Source of the DNA: Triplophysa rosa
Lineage: Eukaryota > Chordata > Actinopteri > Cypriniformes > Nemacheilidae
Assembly (NCBI RefSeq): GCF_024868665.1
Contig: NC_079908.1
Span: forward strand, 1,616,000 to 1,679,999
Reading direction: 5' to 3'
Length of the DNA stretch: 64,000 bases
The notes beneath the pieces are model-generated. The model was not told the DNA's origin, did not search any database, and worked only from the letters and a program-made list of their open reading frames with translations. This document shows positions 9,685 to 19,242 of the stretch, piece by piece. A program made the position numbers and the translations under genes. Position 1 is the first letter of the stretch. Each line of letters opens with the position of its first letter.

Positions 9685-10830
9685 ATGGAAGAAATCATTC
9701 GCCGCCTCACGAACATTTCTACGAAACAGCACCAGTTGACTGAACAGCTCACGCGCCGGCAGGAGAGATTAGAAACCTGTTGGAATCAGTTTGAAACACT
9801 GCAAACCTCCGCAGCCCGAGTTCCCCTTCCGGAGGCCCGCGCCACAGCTCATCACCACTTGACAAAGCTGACCGAGCTTGACGATATTGACGCCTATCTC
9901 CATACGTTTGAGGTAATCGTAACTCGAGAGGCCTGGGACAAGAGCGAGTGGGCGCGGCTTCTGGCCCCGTTTATGACCGGCTAGGCACAGCGGGCCAACT
10001 TCGCCCTCCAAGTGCCAAACCAGGACGATTACGAGAGGTTAAAGACCGAAATCCTCGCTCGGGTGGGGTTGTCTCCGGTTGCAGTGGCCCAGCAATTCCA
10101 TCAATGGTCGTACAGCGAGCAGCTCCCCGTTCGAGTCCAGGCAGCCCAGCTGACGCGGCTTGCACATCTCTGGCTGCTGACTGAAGAGTCTACTGCCGGA
10201 CAAGTCGCCGAAAAAGTCATCACTGATCGCCTGCTGCGTGCACTGCCCCGCCAGTTTAGAAACCCAGTGAGCCTGCGAAACCCCACGTCCCTCTGAGAGC
10301 TGGTGGAATCCGTAGAGCTGGCAGATGCGGCTTTCGCCCGGGACGGAGGAGAGAGAACGATGTCCTCACCCCGGAGGGTGAATCCCGCCTGGCGACCACA
10401 GGAGGGTACCCCTCGGCCAGTCAACAGACCCCCTGTGGCCTCCCCCCAGGATGAACCCATGCCCACGGAGCCTGCGTCTACAGCGCCGCGTACATGGCTG
10501 GTGGGCTGCATCGTCCACTGGAAACTCCCCTCCGGTGCCCCAGAGCGAGTGGTGCAGCTGGACGGAAAAACGGTGGTAGCCACACTCGACTCCGGGAGCT
10601 CCATCACCCTGGTCCGAAGCGGTGTGCTCTCCCCCCGACAAAAAGGGAAGACTGTACTGCCTATAACCTGTGTCCACGGAGATACCCATGAGGTCCTGAG
10701 CCGCCGAGTCGAGATCGCAGCTGAGCCCGGATCCTGGCCGTTGGAGTAGGAGTGGTGAACGATCTTCCAGTGCCTCTTCTGCTGGGACGTGACTGGCCCG
10801 GATTCGACCAGCTTTTAGCCACAACAGTGC
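9685..10830 (+). pseudogene. Gypsy gag (SCAN-like) and aspartic protease, broken
   Basis: The first frame (9685-9984) begins MEEIIRRLTNISTKQHQLTE with a coiled-coil-like N terminus and runs into DDIDAYLHTFEVIVTREAW and EWARLLAPFMTG, then a TAG stop. The same frame resumes (10012-10296) with a SCAN-like region (LLRALPRQFRNPVSLRNPT), then a stop. The next frame (10303-10749) ends in a protease with active site ATLDSGSSITLV. LPVPLLLGRDWPGFDQLL follows in another frame at about 10758. The layout gag then protease without an obvious CCHC knuckle is typical of this fish family. Confidence 0.85.
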
Positions 10831-11663
10831 AGCCCAGCCTCAGGAAAGACCGCCAACCACGACGCTGCCGCACGCCGAGACCGCAGCCCATCCTGATGGC
10901 CATCGACAGCGAGCCAGGGGGTGAGTGTCGCCCTCTTTCCACTAACCTTTGTTTCGATCTTTTCCAGAGGGTAATAGAAGGAGGGTCATTTGGAAGAGAG
11001 CAACGGGAGGACAAACGATAACGGAACTGCTGGAGCCAGGTACGAGTCATGGATGACAAGGTACGACTCCTGGCTCCGCACCCCCTTCCCTACTTCATCG
11101 TGAAAAAGGGTCTGTTGTACTGTGTTGCCCAGAGGCGGGGGGAGGAGAAGACTCTGCTGGTGGTACCCAAGGGAAAGACGAGGACTATCATGGAACTCGC
11201 CCATGTTCATCCGATGGCCGGACACCTCGGCGGCGCCAATACGGCCCACAGATACGAGACCAGTTTCATTGGCCCGGGCTAGAGACAGAGGTTAAACGGT
11301 TCTGTCAAGGCTGCCCAACCTGCCAGTGGACTTCTCCCCAGCGGCCTCCCCCCAGCCCCTTGATTCCACTCCCCATCATAGAGGTACCCTTCTCGCACAT
11401 TGGTCTGGACCTGGTAGGGCCCCTGCCGAAGTCTGCTCTTGGCCACGAACATATCCTGGTAATCGTGGATTACGCCACCCGGTATCCGGAAGCCCTTCCT
11501 CTCCAAAAGGCCACGACCAAGGTGATCGCCAAGGAGATGTTCCTGCTGTTCAGTCGGGTGGGAATCCCCTCTGAAATCCTGACGGACCAGGGCTCTCCGT
11601 TCATGTCCTGGCTGATGGCCGACCTCTGCCACCTCCTGAAAGTGAAACATCTCCGCACATCAG

Positions 11664-12553
11664 TAGGGATGTAACGGTATTGTAAATATCGAAGTGTCGA
11701 GATAGCATTTTTTTCGATATTATCGTGATCGCATGACGATAAATCTTCCAGGCAAAGTGTAATTTTTTTAGTCGAATGGAGTGAGTTGAGGGAAGCGGGA
11801 ACCCATGCGTGCCCGTCATCCTCTGCGCTCTGCGGCCACCCGCTACAGATCAAGTTGAGCGAAAATGGCGGATGCCGCTAGTGGCATAGAAACGGATTTA
11901 CAAATTGTTGAAGCTAAAGCGAATTATAAATCGGATGTGTGGAAGCATTTCGGTTTTCCCGTGACAAGAAACGAGAAAGGAGAAAAGGTGACGGACAGAC
12001 AAAAAACAATATGCAGACACTGCCAGACTGCGAAGTACAATTCAGGGAATACAACTAATATGAAGAGCCATTTGTTACATCATCACCCCAAAAAGTTTCA
12101 TGAAGATACGAGGAGCAAAAAAAAAGCAGTGAGTGAAGCAGCGAATGAGGTGAGTGCGTGAGTGAGTGAAGCAGTGAATGAGGTGAGTGAAGCAGTGAAT
12201 GAGGTGAGTACCTGACTGGTTGTGAGTTGTTAAAAGTTGACAAACAACTCAAACTTTTTCATGTTAATTTTTTCATGTTTCATGTTCTCAAAATTTTTGT
12301 TATTAATTTTTTTTATTATGTTAGTTCCTGTTTTTTTACTGACTTTACTGTTCTTTGCACTTTAAAATTACCTAATCTAAAAATAATAAATGTGATCTTT
12401 GTTCAGTCATTGTTTAATAAACACTTATGCCACATTTTTCCAAGTCTTCATTTGTTTTGTTTTTTCCCTGCACAAAATTCAATAAATATCGTATCATAGT
12501 CTTCATACCGAGGTACTATCGTATCGTGAAATGTTGATACCGGTACATCCCTA
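11664..12553 (+). mobile_element. Internally deleted hAT element (890 bp)
   Basis: Termini TAGGGATGTAACGGTA and TACCGGTACATCCCTA are inverted repeats. Flanking 8-bp duplications CACATCAG (11656-11663) and CACGTCAG (12554-12561) differ at one base. It retains the BED-finger coding start of its transposase but no RNase H-like catalytic domain, so it depended on a transposase in trans. It sits inside the gypsy integrase gene. Confidence 0.92.
11865..12161 (+). CDS. BED-type zinc-finger fragment of hAT transposase (98 aa)
   Basis: The frame starts MADAASGIETDLQI and contains KSDVWKHFGFPV, then CRHC (residues about 48-51) and SHLLHHHP, which together form a C2H2-type BED finger (DNA-binding N terminus of hAT transposases and ZBED proteins). 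It ends in a basic stretch followed by repeats. In a complete element this is probably the first coding exon: AATGAG-GTGAGT donor-like sequences occur at 12150, 12183 and 12204, duplicated by a short tandem repeat. The dimerisation and catalytic domains are absent. If translated, the product would be a free BED finger. Expression is unknown. Confidence 0.75.
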   Translation: MADAASGIETDLQIVEAKANYKSDVWKHFGFPVTRNEKGEKVTDRQKTICRHCQTAKYNSGNTTNMKSHLLHHHPKKFHEDTRSKKKAVSEAANEVSA

Positions 12554-12690
12554 CACGTCAGTGTACCATCCCCAGACGGACGGATTAGTTGAGAGATTCA
12601 ACTAAACCCTGAAAAGGATGTTGCGGCGTGTCGTGGCAGAGGAAGGGCGTGACTGGGACCTGATGCTCCCATACGTGCTTTCCTCGGTTT

Positions 12691-13327
12691 AGCCGGGTAC
12701 TACCGATGCTTCATACCTGCTTTCTCTTTTCTAGCCAGCCCCCTGACCGACCTGACCAAGAAGGGGCAGCCGGAGAAGATCAAGTGGACCGCAGAGGCAG
12801 AAACGGCATTCCAGGCCCTGAAGCAGGCTCTGTCCTCGTCGCTCGTTCTTCACGCCCCAGACTTCGGCTGCCCCTTCACCCTCCAGACGGACGCTTCCGA
12901 CACCGGGCTGGGAGCTGTCCTGTCCCAGGCCAAGGACGGAGGGGAACATCCGGTGATCTACATAAGTCGGAAGCTCACTCCCGCGGAAACCCGGTACGCC
13001 ACGGTAGAAAAGGAGGCCCTCGCCATAAAGTGGGCAGTCCTGGAGCTCCGGTATTACCTGCTGGGAAGGAGTTTCACCCTGGTCACGGACCACGCACCCT
13101 TGACCTGGATGGCCAAGGCAAAGGACACGAAAGCCACGGTGACCAGGTGGTTCCTTGCGCTCCAGGACTTCCACTTCACTGTCCTACATCGGGCGGGGGC
13201 TTCCCATGGCAACTATGGACTATCCCGGATGTGGTCAGGTTGGACATCACGGTCAGGGACACAAACCCTCCCCAATCTCCTACAGATCGAGGCACCGTAC
13301 CAGGTCGACGCTTGGGGGGGAGTGTGA
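12691..13327 (+). pseudogene. Gypsy RT connection and RNase H domain
   Basis: The frame is open from AGYYRCFIPAFSFLASPLTDL through LQTDASDTGLGAVLSQ, VEKEALAIKWAVLELRYYLLG and LVTDHAPLTWMAKAKD to VTRWFLALQDFHF. These are the RNase H motifs with the conserved acidic residues in TDAS, EKEALA and TDH. The upstream polymerase domain is missing. The frame ends at the polypurine tract beside the 3' LTR, which shows that nothing normally follows RNase H in this family. Confidence 0.88.
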
Positions 13328-13714
13328 CGAGCGGGCCAATGGCAAATCAGCGTCGCCAAGGCAATGGCGCAATCAAGCCACCACACCTGCCGATCGTTGG
13401 CACCTGCGCCCCATCGAGCTCACCCTTTATACACTGCAGAAGAAGAGGAGAGGGTGAGCTTGTTCTCCACTGGTTATGCTCATGACTAACTTATTGCTGT
13501 CTATCTGGTATAGAGACCAGCGGCTGACGATCGGCAGGAACTCTTTCCTTTCACGCCCCGGGATCGAACACTACAAGATTCACATTTGGAACAAACCAAG
13601 CTAATTCCCTCACAGCTCTCACCACCGGTTCCACTTGCACCCATCTTGTAATAAATCACCCTCCGGGGATAAACTCGTGAAGTACTGTGTCTGTCTTGCT
13701 TTCTGCCCGCCACA
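13323..13714 (+). repeat. Gypsy 3' LTR (392 bp) with polypurine tract
   Basis: TGTGACGAGC...CCGCCACA, preceded by the polypurine run TTGGGGGGAG (13314-13322). A TATA-like CTTTATACAC is near 13423 and AATAAA near 13650. The 3' half matches the partial 5' LTR at 9368-9573 with scattered differences. Confidence 0.88.
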
Positions 13715-13787
13715 ATAATTATACTTTGTGCACGTAAATTAGGTTTTATTCATGTGAAACTGTTTACGCATGTGTGTATCTTGATAG

Positions 13788-14023
13788 ATAGGCCGGAGAT
13801 CGCCGTCTTTCTTTGGTACGACAAAGTAGCAGGTGTAAAAACTGTTGTCCCTCTCGCTCAGTGGAACTACTTCTATAGCTCGCCTGGCGATGAGTTTGCC
13901 AATCTCCTTTCGCACCACAGGTGCGCTTTGTGCTGAAACTGTCAACGAGACAATGCCGTTGAAGCCGAGAGGTCTGCACCGAAACTGAAGCGAATAGCCG
14001 TTCTCTATGACATTCAGCATCCA
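13788..14023 (-). pseudogene. DIRS reverse transcriptase, N-terminal fragment
   Basis: It reads NGYSLQFRCRPLGFNGIV, then REIGKLIARRAIEVVPLSER and FYTCYFVVPKKDGDLRPI, the start of the DIRS RT domain before its catalytic boxes. It stops abruptly at RPI (about 13788), where unrelated sequence begins. No catalytic aspartates are present. Confidence 0.75.
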
Positions 14024-14099
14024 TCTACAAATGTTCGGGATGGATCAGCAAGAGTCTAAAAACAGGCTTAACCTGTGTTTCGATATGGGCCGCATTGAG

Positions 14100-14640
14100 A
14101 CGGGTGATACTCTGCGCGAACACGTGAGAAGCGGTTGAGCGACGTGTGACACATGGGGGCTGTATTTCCCCGAGTAAGGGGGGAAACTGCAAGCCCTCTG
14201 TGACACACCGGCTGTGCTTGCTGTACATTGGCATGGGAAACGCGGGTATGCGTGGGCGCTCTAACCTCAGCATTATTTGGCATCGCAACGGTGAATGTTC
14301 CCACGGTGTCACCAAAGAGGCTGGTGGAGGAAACGGGGGCATTGAGGAGAATCCTCCTATCCGCATCCTTCAGCTCAGTGAGGTTGAGCCTCAGGGGACG
14401 GTGCAGCACCACCATGTAGCCCATGCTTCTCCCAATCGTCCGGCTCAGCCTTGTCTCAAGGCTTCCAGCTGCGCTTGGCAGAACTGGAGTATCGGCATCA
14501 TGTGCAGCGCTGAGACCTCCTCCCCCGTCGCGGCGTAAGCCTTGTAGGCGACGTGTGCTTGGATGAGAGCACAGGCTCTGGTCCCAAGGACATGGATGAA
14601 GGCGAGAGGTGTGTAGTGTATTTCGGGCCTTGGAAAAACA
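14100..14640 (-). pseudogene. DIRS gag-like ORF1, C-terminal fragments
   Basis: One frame gives VLGTRACALIQAHVAYKAYA and GEEVSALHMMPILQFCQAQL. Another gives LNLTELKDADRRILLNAPVS and SLFGDTVG. These match the wording and order of the gag at 39040-39360 in the other DIRS copy (AYIAAGQAASSLHAMAILQ... and LFGDTVEQ). There are several frameshifts. Confidence 0.7.
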
Positions 14641-15899
14641 ATATTCTTACTGTAGTACAGTACCACATCAGAAATCTTAACGAAATCAAGCAGTTTAAGT
14701 GACGTTGATATGTGATAAATAAACACAGAAACGATTCGAGCGTGGTTACAAATGCGGTTTTATTTACTACATTAATGGGGAAATTAAACCAACTAACTAA
14801 CAAAGACCAAACAATAACAAACAAACATACAACGTAAAAGCAGTAAAGAATGAAAGAAATTGACTAAACAAAGAGTGGCATTATTAAATCACCTATTCGC
14901 ATCTGCATAAACCATCAAGGACAATCTCCTTATTTAAAAGGGGCAAAGCTTAAGCGCAGCTATTTAGAAATAGATCAGATACTTGCATTGGCTTCCTGGT
15001 TGTGCTGGGACAAGTTCATGGTGCGCGTGCAAAAAGGTGCTGATGAGTTCAAAGCGAGCGGGTGAGTCCGTCGGATTCTTTCTTAAAACCGGATTGGCTG
15101 ACGAAGGTAGAACGGACTTAGCCGAAGCAAACTGCCGGAGAAGCTGTCTCTGAGGAGAGAGACAGGTCACGAGAGGGTGAACGAAACACGTGCGAGTGCG
15201 AACACACACAAGCGAACGAACATGAGCGAGCACGAACACACACAAAGAGCATGAACACACACAAATGAGCACGAACACACTCAAACGAGCATTGTTTGCT
15301 TCGTGCACACATGTTATAACACCGGGGGCGTCATGCCCCTCCAAGGTGGGCGATCCAATGTGATGAGATGCTTTTTGGCGCAAAAACATGTTTCTTTGTC
15401 TGGCACACCAGCTCATTTGCATTTATGGTCGCAGTTTGGAGCAGGAATAGACTTAGAATGAAATAAAATGAATATGGTATAAAATACATTACTGTGCTAT
15501 ACACCATATTCTAATAAATGAAAAGGGAAAGATATGAAAGATGAAATGATTATAATTACATTGACCTGTAGTTTGTACAAGAATGTAAATATACACAGAA
15601 TACCACTAAGCACACATGCCTTTGGGGTTACAGGTGAAGGAGAATAACATGGAGACAAGCATACACAGTGGGGTGGTTGTATATAAAGTTTAAACCAGTC
15701 TTTTGTGGCTAAGGAAAGAGAAAGACACATTCTTTTGGAAGAATTTTGAGGCTCTCAGTTCCTGGGGGCCACATGAGTCTTCTCACTTTGGTGAACAGTC
15801 CTGTCCTCCCCCAAGAACCTCCTTTGAAGTCCAGGGGAGAGTATACGAATCTGTCCTGGTCAGTGATGAAGGTGTTGAGAATAGGACAGTTGGGCAGAC
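14641..15899. other. Unassigned insertion within the DIRS remnant
   Basis: There is no recognisable gene. At 15180-15295 an irregular tandem repeat of the type GAGCACGAACACACACAAA occurs. The sequence separates two DIRS gag pieces, so it is probably inserted or rearranged repeat DNA whose ends I cannot define. Confidence 0.4.
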
Positions 15900-16325
15900 T
15901 CGTTGGTGCCTGGTCGAAGCCCTGCTGAGAGGTTACTGTGTTTTACGATCTTATGATCCCAGTTGGTACACTTTGATCCGACCAGACCCTACAGGTGTGA
16001 GGCAACGGCCTGTTTGATGGGGGGAGTCCATATCCCTCAGGCTTCCACCCCGTCTACCTTGGTGAAGATCTACAACCCCCCAGCACGGACGCGAACCAAC
16101 TGGGGCGCAGCCCATGCTTTGGTGACTTCCTCGTGGAGGTCGGAGAAGAAGGGGGCTTGCTTCCTCGGAGCGGCATTGTGACGGCCCGAGTGAAGGAACA
16201 AGGAATCAAATTTACTCTTCTGTGGCTCGTCTGGAGCTTCCCACTCCAGACCCAGGTCATGCACCGCTCTGGAAAGGATGCGGACGAGCTCGTTGAAGAA
16301 AGGTGCCAGGTTTTCAGCTTCATGC
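15900..16325 (-). pseudogene. DIRS gag-like ORF1, middle fragment
   Basis: The minus strand reads MHDLGLEWEAPDEPQKSKFD, then APFFSDLHEEVTKAW, and, after a frameshift and an in-frame stop, VDGVEA and PPIKQAVASHL. These correspond to the DIRS gag block that in the 38-kb copy reads CLPEVHEELTQMAATWQARP. The right boundary is the insertion point of the LTR element at 16326. Confidence 0.7.
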
Positions 16326-16843
16326 TGTCACGACTCTGCCTCATCTTGTCATGGCTTTCTTGGTGCTGTGGCAGAGTCGTGACAAAGCCTTTGGTTTAGT
16401 GTGAGAAAGCCATGTGGTGTTTATCTTTTGACACTCCATGTGTTTTCTCGTGTCCTGTCATTGGCCCCGCCCCTCTCGTTTCCTGTATTGCTTCCCTGCT
16501 GTGTTTCATTACCCTCACCTGCCCTGTGTTATTATACCTCGTTTGTGTCCCCTATTTAATGCCGTCTTGTCTATTGTCATGTGCGTGTTCGTCTTGTTGG
16601 TGTTCCTGTGCCTCAGGTTTGACGTCATTCTGCTCCTTGTCAAGTCAAGTACCTTAGTGAGTGTTTAGTTTAGTTAATGTCAAGTGTTTCCTAGCTTAGT
16701 TCAGTTTTAGTGAGTCTGCGTTCTGTTGTACTGTTATTCTGTTTTGTTATTTTAACCCCATTGTGGGTCTTTGTTTTATGTTTTAATAAATCCTTTTTAT
16801 TACCGCTGCCTGCATCTGGGTTCTCTCCTACTGTTTCGTGACA
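16326..16843 (+). repeat. 5' LTR of the small LTR retroelement, copy 1
   Basis: It begins TGTCACGACTCTGCC with an internal inverse copy GGCAGAGTCGTGACA at about 16370, so the first about 55 bp can fold back. A TATA-like CTATTTAATG is near 16553 and AATAAA near 16784. It ends GTTTCGTGACA(G). The first about 90 bp recur at 17904 as the start of the 3' LTR. Confidence 0.85.
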
Positions 16844-16860
16844 GAACGAACACGCCACAA

Positions 16861-17870
16861 ATGAACACAGCAGGCAGCACCTTGGCCTCTACCAGGCGGG
16901 AGTTGGCCGATTGGTGGCAGTCAACCACTGCCAGGATCCAGAGGGGCGACGGCCCGTTTCCTCAGCAGGGCGATCAAGCTCTCGTCGAGTATGCCCAGGC
17001 ATCGGCAAAGAGGAGAGGCTTTCTCCCCGAGGCCGTTATGAACGCCTTCCTTGCGGGCCTGGTCAACCCTCCATCTCTGGAGGATCGAGAGAGGATGGTC
17101 GGGGGTCATTCCAAGAGATGGTTAATGACCTCTCCTCCAGCGACCATCTAGGCTCCTCAAGCTCCCGCCTACCTCCCATTGCGGAGGATTGTGTAGTGGC
17201 GGTCGCCACCCTGGGAAACTCGGTTCCTCCCTCCTCAAGCCCGGCTGTTCCTAGTCCTCCCAGCCTCCGGGGGAGGCAAGGGAGAAGGGAGTCGTGGGAC
17301 TCCCCGTCCAACTCCTCCAGCATGGGGCTAGCCGGGTCTCCCCTCGCTTCACTGCAGCCGGCCACATGTCGAGTGGGCCGGTCCAAGAAGAAGAAGAAGT
17401 CGAGGAGGGGGTCACAGACTACACCCCAGCCGGAGATCCAGCCGGCGTCCCAGCCGGTGCAGCAGCCAGCATCCCAGCCTGTGCAGCAGCCGGCGTCCCA
17501 GTCGGCGGTCCAGCCGGCGTCCCAGCCGGCGTCTAGTCCGGTGCAGCCGGCGTCCGGTCTGGTCCCTAGCCGGGTCCGGCCGACAACCAAGTTGGCCGCA
17601 ACCAAGCCTCTGGGGACTCCACCCACGCGAGCGCCCCCAGGGGCTAAGACTATTCCCCCATGTCCCAACCCCTTTGGACTTTCCCCCTTTGGACTTCCCC
17701 CTATGAACCCTTGTCTTGTCCCACCCCCCCTCCCATGTTTGTTATTTTTATTGTCTCACCCCAACCCCGCTGTCATTTTTTCATGTATGCCATTAGTTAT
17801 GTTGTCTATGTGTATTTGGATCGTGTCTGTCACCCAGTCTGTCTTGTCATGTCAGTCTACCTCTTGGTGA
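16861..17870 (+). pseudogene. Gag-like proline-rich protein of the small LTR element, copy 1
   Basis: The frame begins at 16861 (MNTAGSTLAS) just inside the LTR. An N-terminal domain of about 80 residues contains RRELADWWQSTTARIQRG and LPEAVMNAFLAGLVNPPSL. A frameshift near 17093 moves the frame, which continues with GSFQEMVNDL, a basic patch KKKKKSRRGS and a run of PASQPVQQ-type repeats (about 17440-17560), ending at 17870. The homologous copy at 26200 has the same layout in one frame, so the frameshift is a lesion. There is no CCHC knuckle, protease or polymerase. I do not recognise the N-terminal domain; gag-like is an inference from position and the basic, Pro-rich make-up. Confidence 0.6.
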
Positions 17871-17903
17871 GCACCTGGAGGTGCTCATTAAAGGGGGGGC
17901 TTC

Positions 17904-18010
17904 TGTCACGACTCTGCCTCATCTTGTCATGGTTTTCTTGGTGCTGTGGCAGAGTCGTGACAAAGCCTTTGGTGGCCATGGGGTGTTTATCTTTTGACAC
18001 TTTTGACACA
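17904..18010 (+). repeat. Truncated 3' LTR of the small LTR retroelement, copy 1
   Basis: TGTCACGACTCTGCCTCATC onward matches 16326-16425 closely, then homology stops near 18000. The polypurine tract lies immediately upstream at 17890-17903. Confidence 0.8.
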
Positions 18011-18110
18011 CACATGCTCCTAGGGGGAGTGCGGCCAATCTTTATCCGAGGCAGCGATGGACATGGCCTCGTCATCCTCTCCCACCCCAAAGAAGATGTT
18101 GTCCGACATC

Positions 18111-19150
18111 ACACATTTGCAGACTTTTTCAAATTTTGAAAGTTTGACAGAAAAACAGGGCATCGCACACTACGCGATAAAAATCTGCAGACTAGCGCAG
18201 ACATTCTGCAACAAGTCCAGACTAAAAATCTGGGCAAAATCTGAGCAAAAGTCTTGTAGTGTATTCCAGCCTTAACAGAATCTTTTGGACCACTACGTTT
18301 TATGACTCGCAAAATGGTCTACAAGCAAATGTTACTGAGCTAAGTCCCAGGAGAATGGCCACAAAATAACAAATGTGAGTACTACAAAGTATTAATAACT
18401 GATAAAACTGTAGCCAATGTATGCTTTAATTTGATATGCTTCCTATAATTTGTGTGCTTTATTTACATGAGGTTTTTGTTTTTCCATACATTTTTGTGCA
18501 GGCCTATATTCAAATAAACTCCCTGAAACCATGTAGTATGTATTTTAAAATTCCAGGGTTTTCTCAATTTTTAAAAAATGTTTCCCTGTTTGTATTTATA
18601 TTTTATTCTGCAATAAAAAATATACATTTTGGTCTTTTTTCACTTCGACTCATTTGGACAAAAAATCTGACGTATATTGACACACATGTGCAAACACAAA
18701 AACTGATGTTGTTTGCATCTGATTTTGTCCTAGGTACACTGACACAATTCTTCTGCATTTAGTTTGCCTTGTTTTTTTTCTTTCTTCATGTAATAGACAA
18801 ACTCAGTAATGGTGAGACCAGATCTGCTTGTGAAGCACAGGCTGTTGTCAGACTCCCTCGAAACAAAAACTCTCAGGCGATTATTACAATTAATGGCAGA
18901 GGGGATGTTATTAATAATGTTAAGAAATGTAAACTGATATACTGGCACCTAATAAACAGTAGGTAATAGTATTCTCTGTTTAGCTATGTGGGAGACTGTT
19001 GGTTGCTATATAACCTTATTAACAAAGCTTACCGAAATTTTCCCGATTTGATGTTGTCTTAAATACAAGGCCACCAGTTTGTCCACATCTATTATTGCCA
19101 ATAATTATTGGGGATGATGTCGTCACTGCGGTTGTTGCCAGGTCTATGGC
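18111..19150. other. AT-rich spacer upstream of ube2b
   Basis: At 18120-18290 there is repeat-like sequence with CTGCAGACT and CAAGTCCAGA motifs that looks like an old DNA-transposon fragment, but its ends were not found. 18300-19000 has no gene I can support. Confidence 0.4.
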
Positions 19151-19242
19151 GTCAAATTTGACGTCACTGGCGCATCGCACCTACAGCCTTGAATCTTGCG
19201 GACTTGTGATCATTTTATGACACATTAAAGCTTTACTGAAGC
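19151..19242 (+). promoter_or_regulatory. Putative ube2b core promoter and 5' UTR with CRE
   Basis: A perfect palindromic cAMP-response element TGACGTCA lies at 19159-19166, 77 bp before the ube2b start codon. No TATA box is evident. The transcription start is not known. Regulation by CREB/ATF-type factors is an inference from the motif only. Confidence 0.4.

Larger units (their letters stand above)
11049..12690 (+). pseudogene. Gypsy integrase, split by hAT insertion, C terminus lost
   Basis: Zinc-binding histidines are visible in ELAHVHPMAGHLG (about 11190-11230) and the cysteines in FCQGCPTCQ (about 11302, shifted frame). The catalytic core has LDLVGPLPK, VIVDYATRYPEA and TDQGSPF; after the hAT insertion SVYHPQTDGLVERFN gives the catalytic glutamate. 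The D, D and E residues are thus present but in a disrupted gene: frameshift near 11280, insertion at 11664-12553, stop at about 12604. It ends abruptly at LPYVLSSV near 12690, where RNase H-side sequence begins, so the GPY/F domain and RT are deleted. Confidence 0.88.
9368..13714 (+). mobile_element. Ty3/gypsy retrotransposon, pol order PR-IN-(RT lost)-RH, decayed
   Basis: A truncated 5' LTR, gag, protease, integrase, RNase H and an intact-length 3' LTR follow one another on the plus strand. The integrase precedes RNase H, and RNase H runs directly into the polypurine tract and 3' LTR, so this is the Ty1/copia-like order known for Gmr1-like Ty3/gypsy elements of deuterostomes. The end of integrase and all of reverse transcriptase are missing at a junction near 12690. 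A hAT element splits integrase at 11664-12553. Several stops and frameshifts exclude autonomous activity. Confidence 0.88.
16326..18010 (+). mobile_element. Small non-autonomous LTR retroelement, copy 1 (gag-like ORF, no pol)
   Basis: A 518-bp 5' LTR, about 1.06 kb of internal sequence with one gag-like reading frame, a polypurine tract AAAGGGGGGGCTTC, and the first about 100 bp of the 3' LTR. It is inserted in DIRS gag: gag N-terminal wording resumes on the minus strand beyond about 18010. The rest of the 3' LTR is deleted. The same family occurs at 25594-27935 and as a solo LTR at 61619. Confidence 0.85.
13788..18110 (-). mobile_element. DIRS-type tyrosine-recombinase retroelement, fragmentary
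   Basis: Pieces in order on the minus strand: gag N terminus (about 18110-18010), gag middle (16325-15900), gag C-terminal part (14640-14100) and the start of reverse transcriptase (14023-13788). An LTR retroelement (16326 to about 18010) interrupts gag, and 14640-15900 holds unrelated sequence. RNase H, methyltransferase-like and recombinase parts are absent. Identification rests on the characteristic fish DIRS gag and RT wording and comparison with the second copy at 38-41.7 kb. Confidence 0.75.

Noticed and set aside
11049..13327. Scrambled gypsy element with integrase moved in front of RNase H
   Set aside because: The second gypsy element in this window has integrase and RT fused in the same order, and RNase H abuts the 3' LTR, so the order belongs to the family; only RT is deleted.
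17063..17668. Minus-strand 201-codon frame rich in GWDAGC-type repeats
   Set aside because: It is the antisense shadow of the proline-rich repeats of the gag-like ORF.
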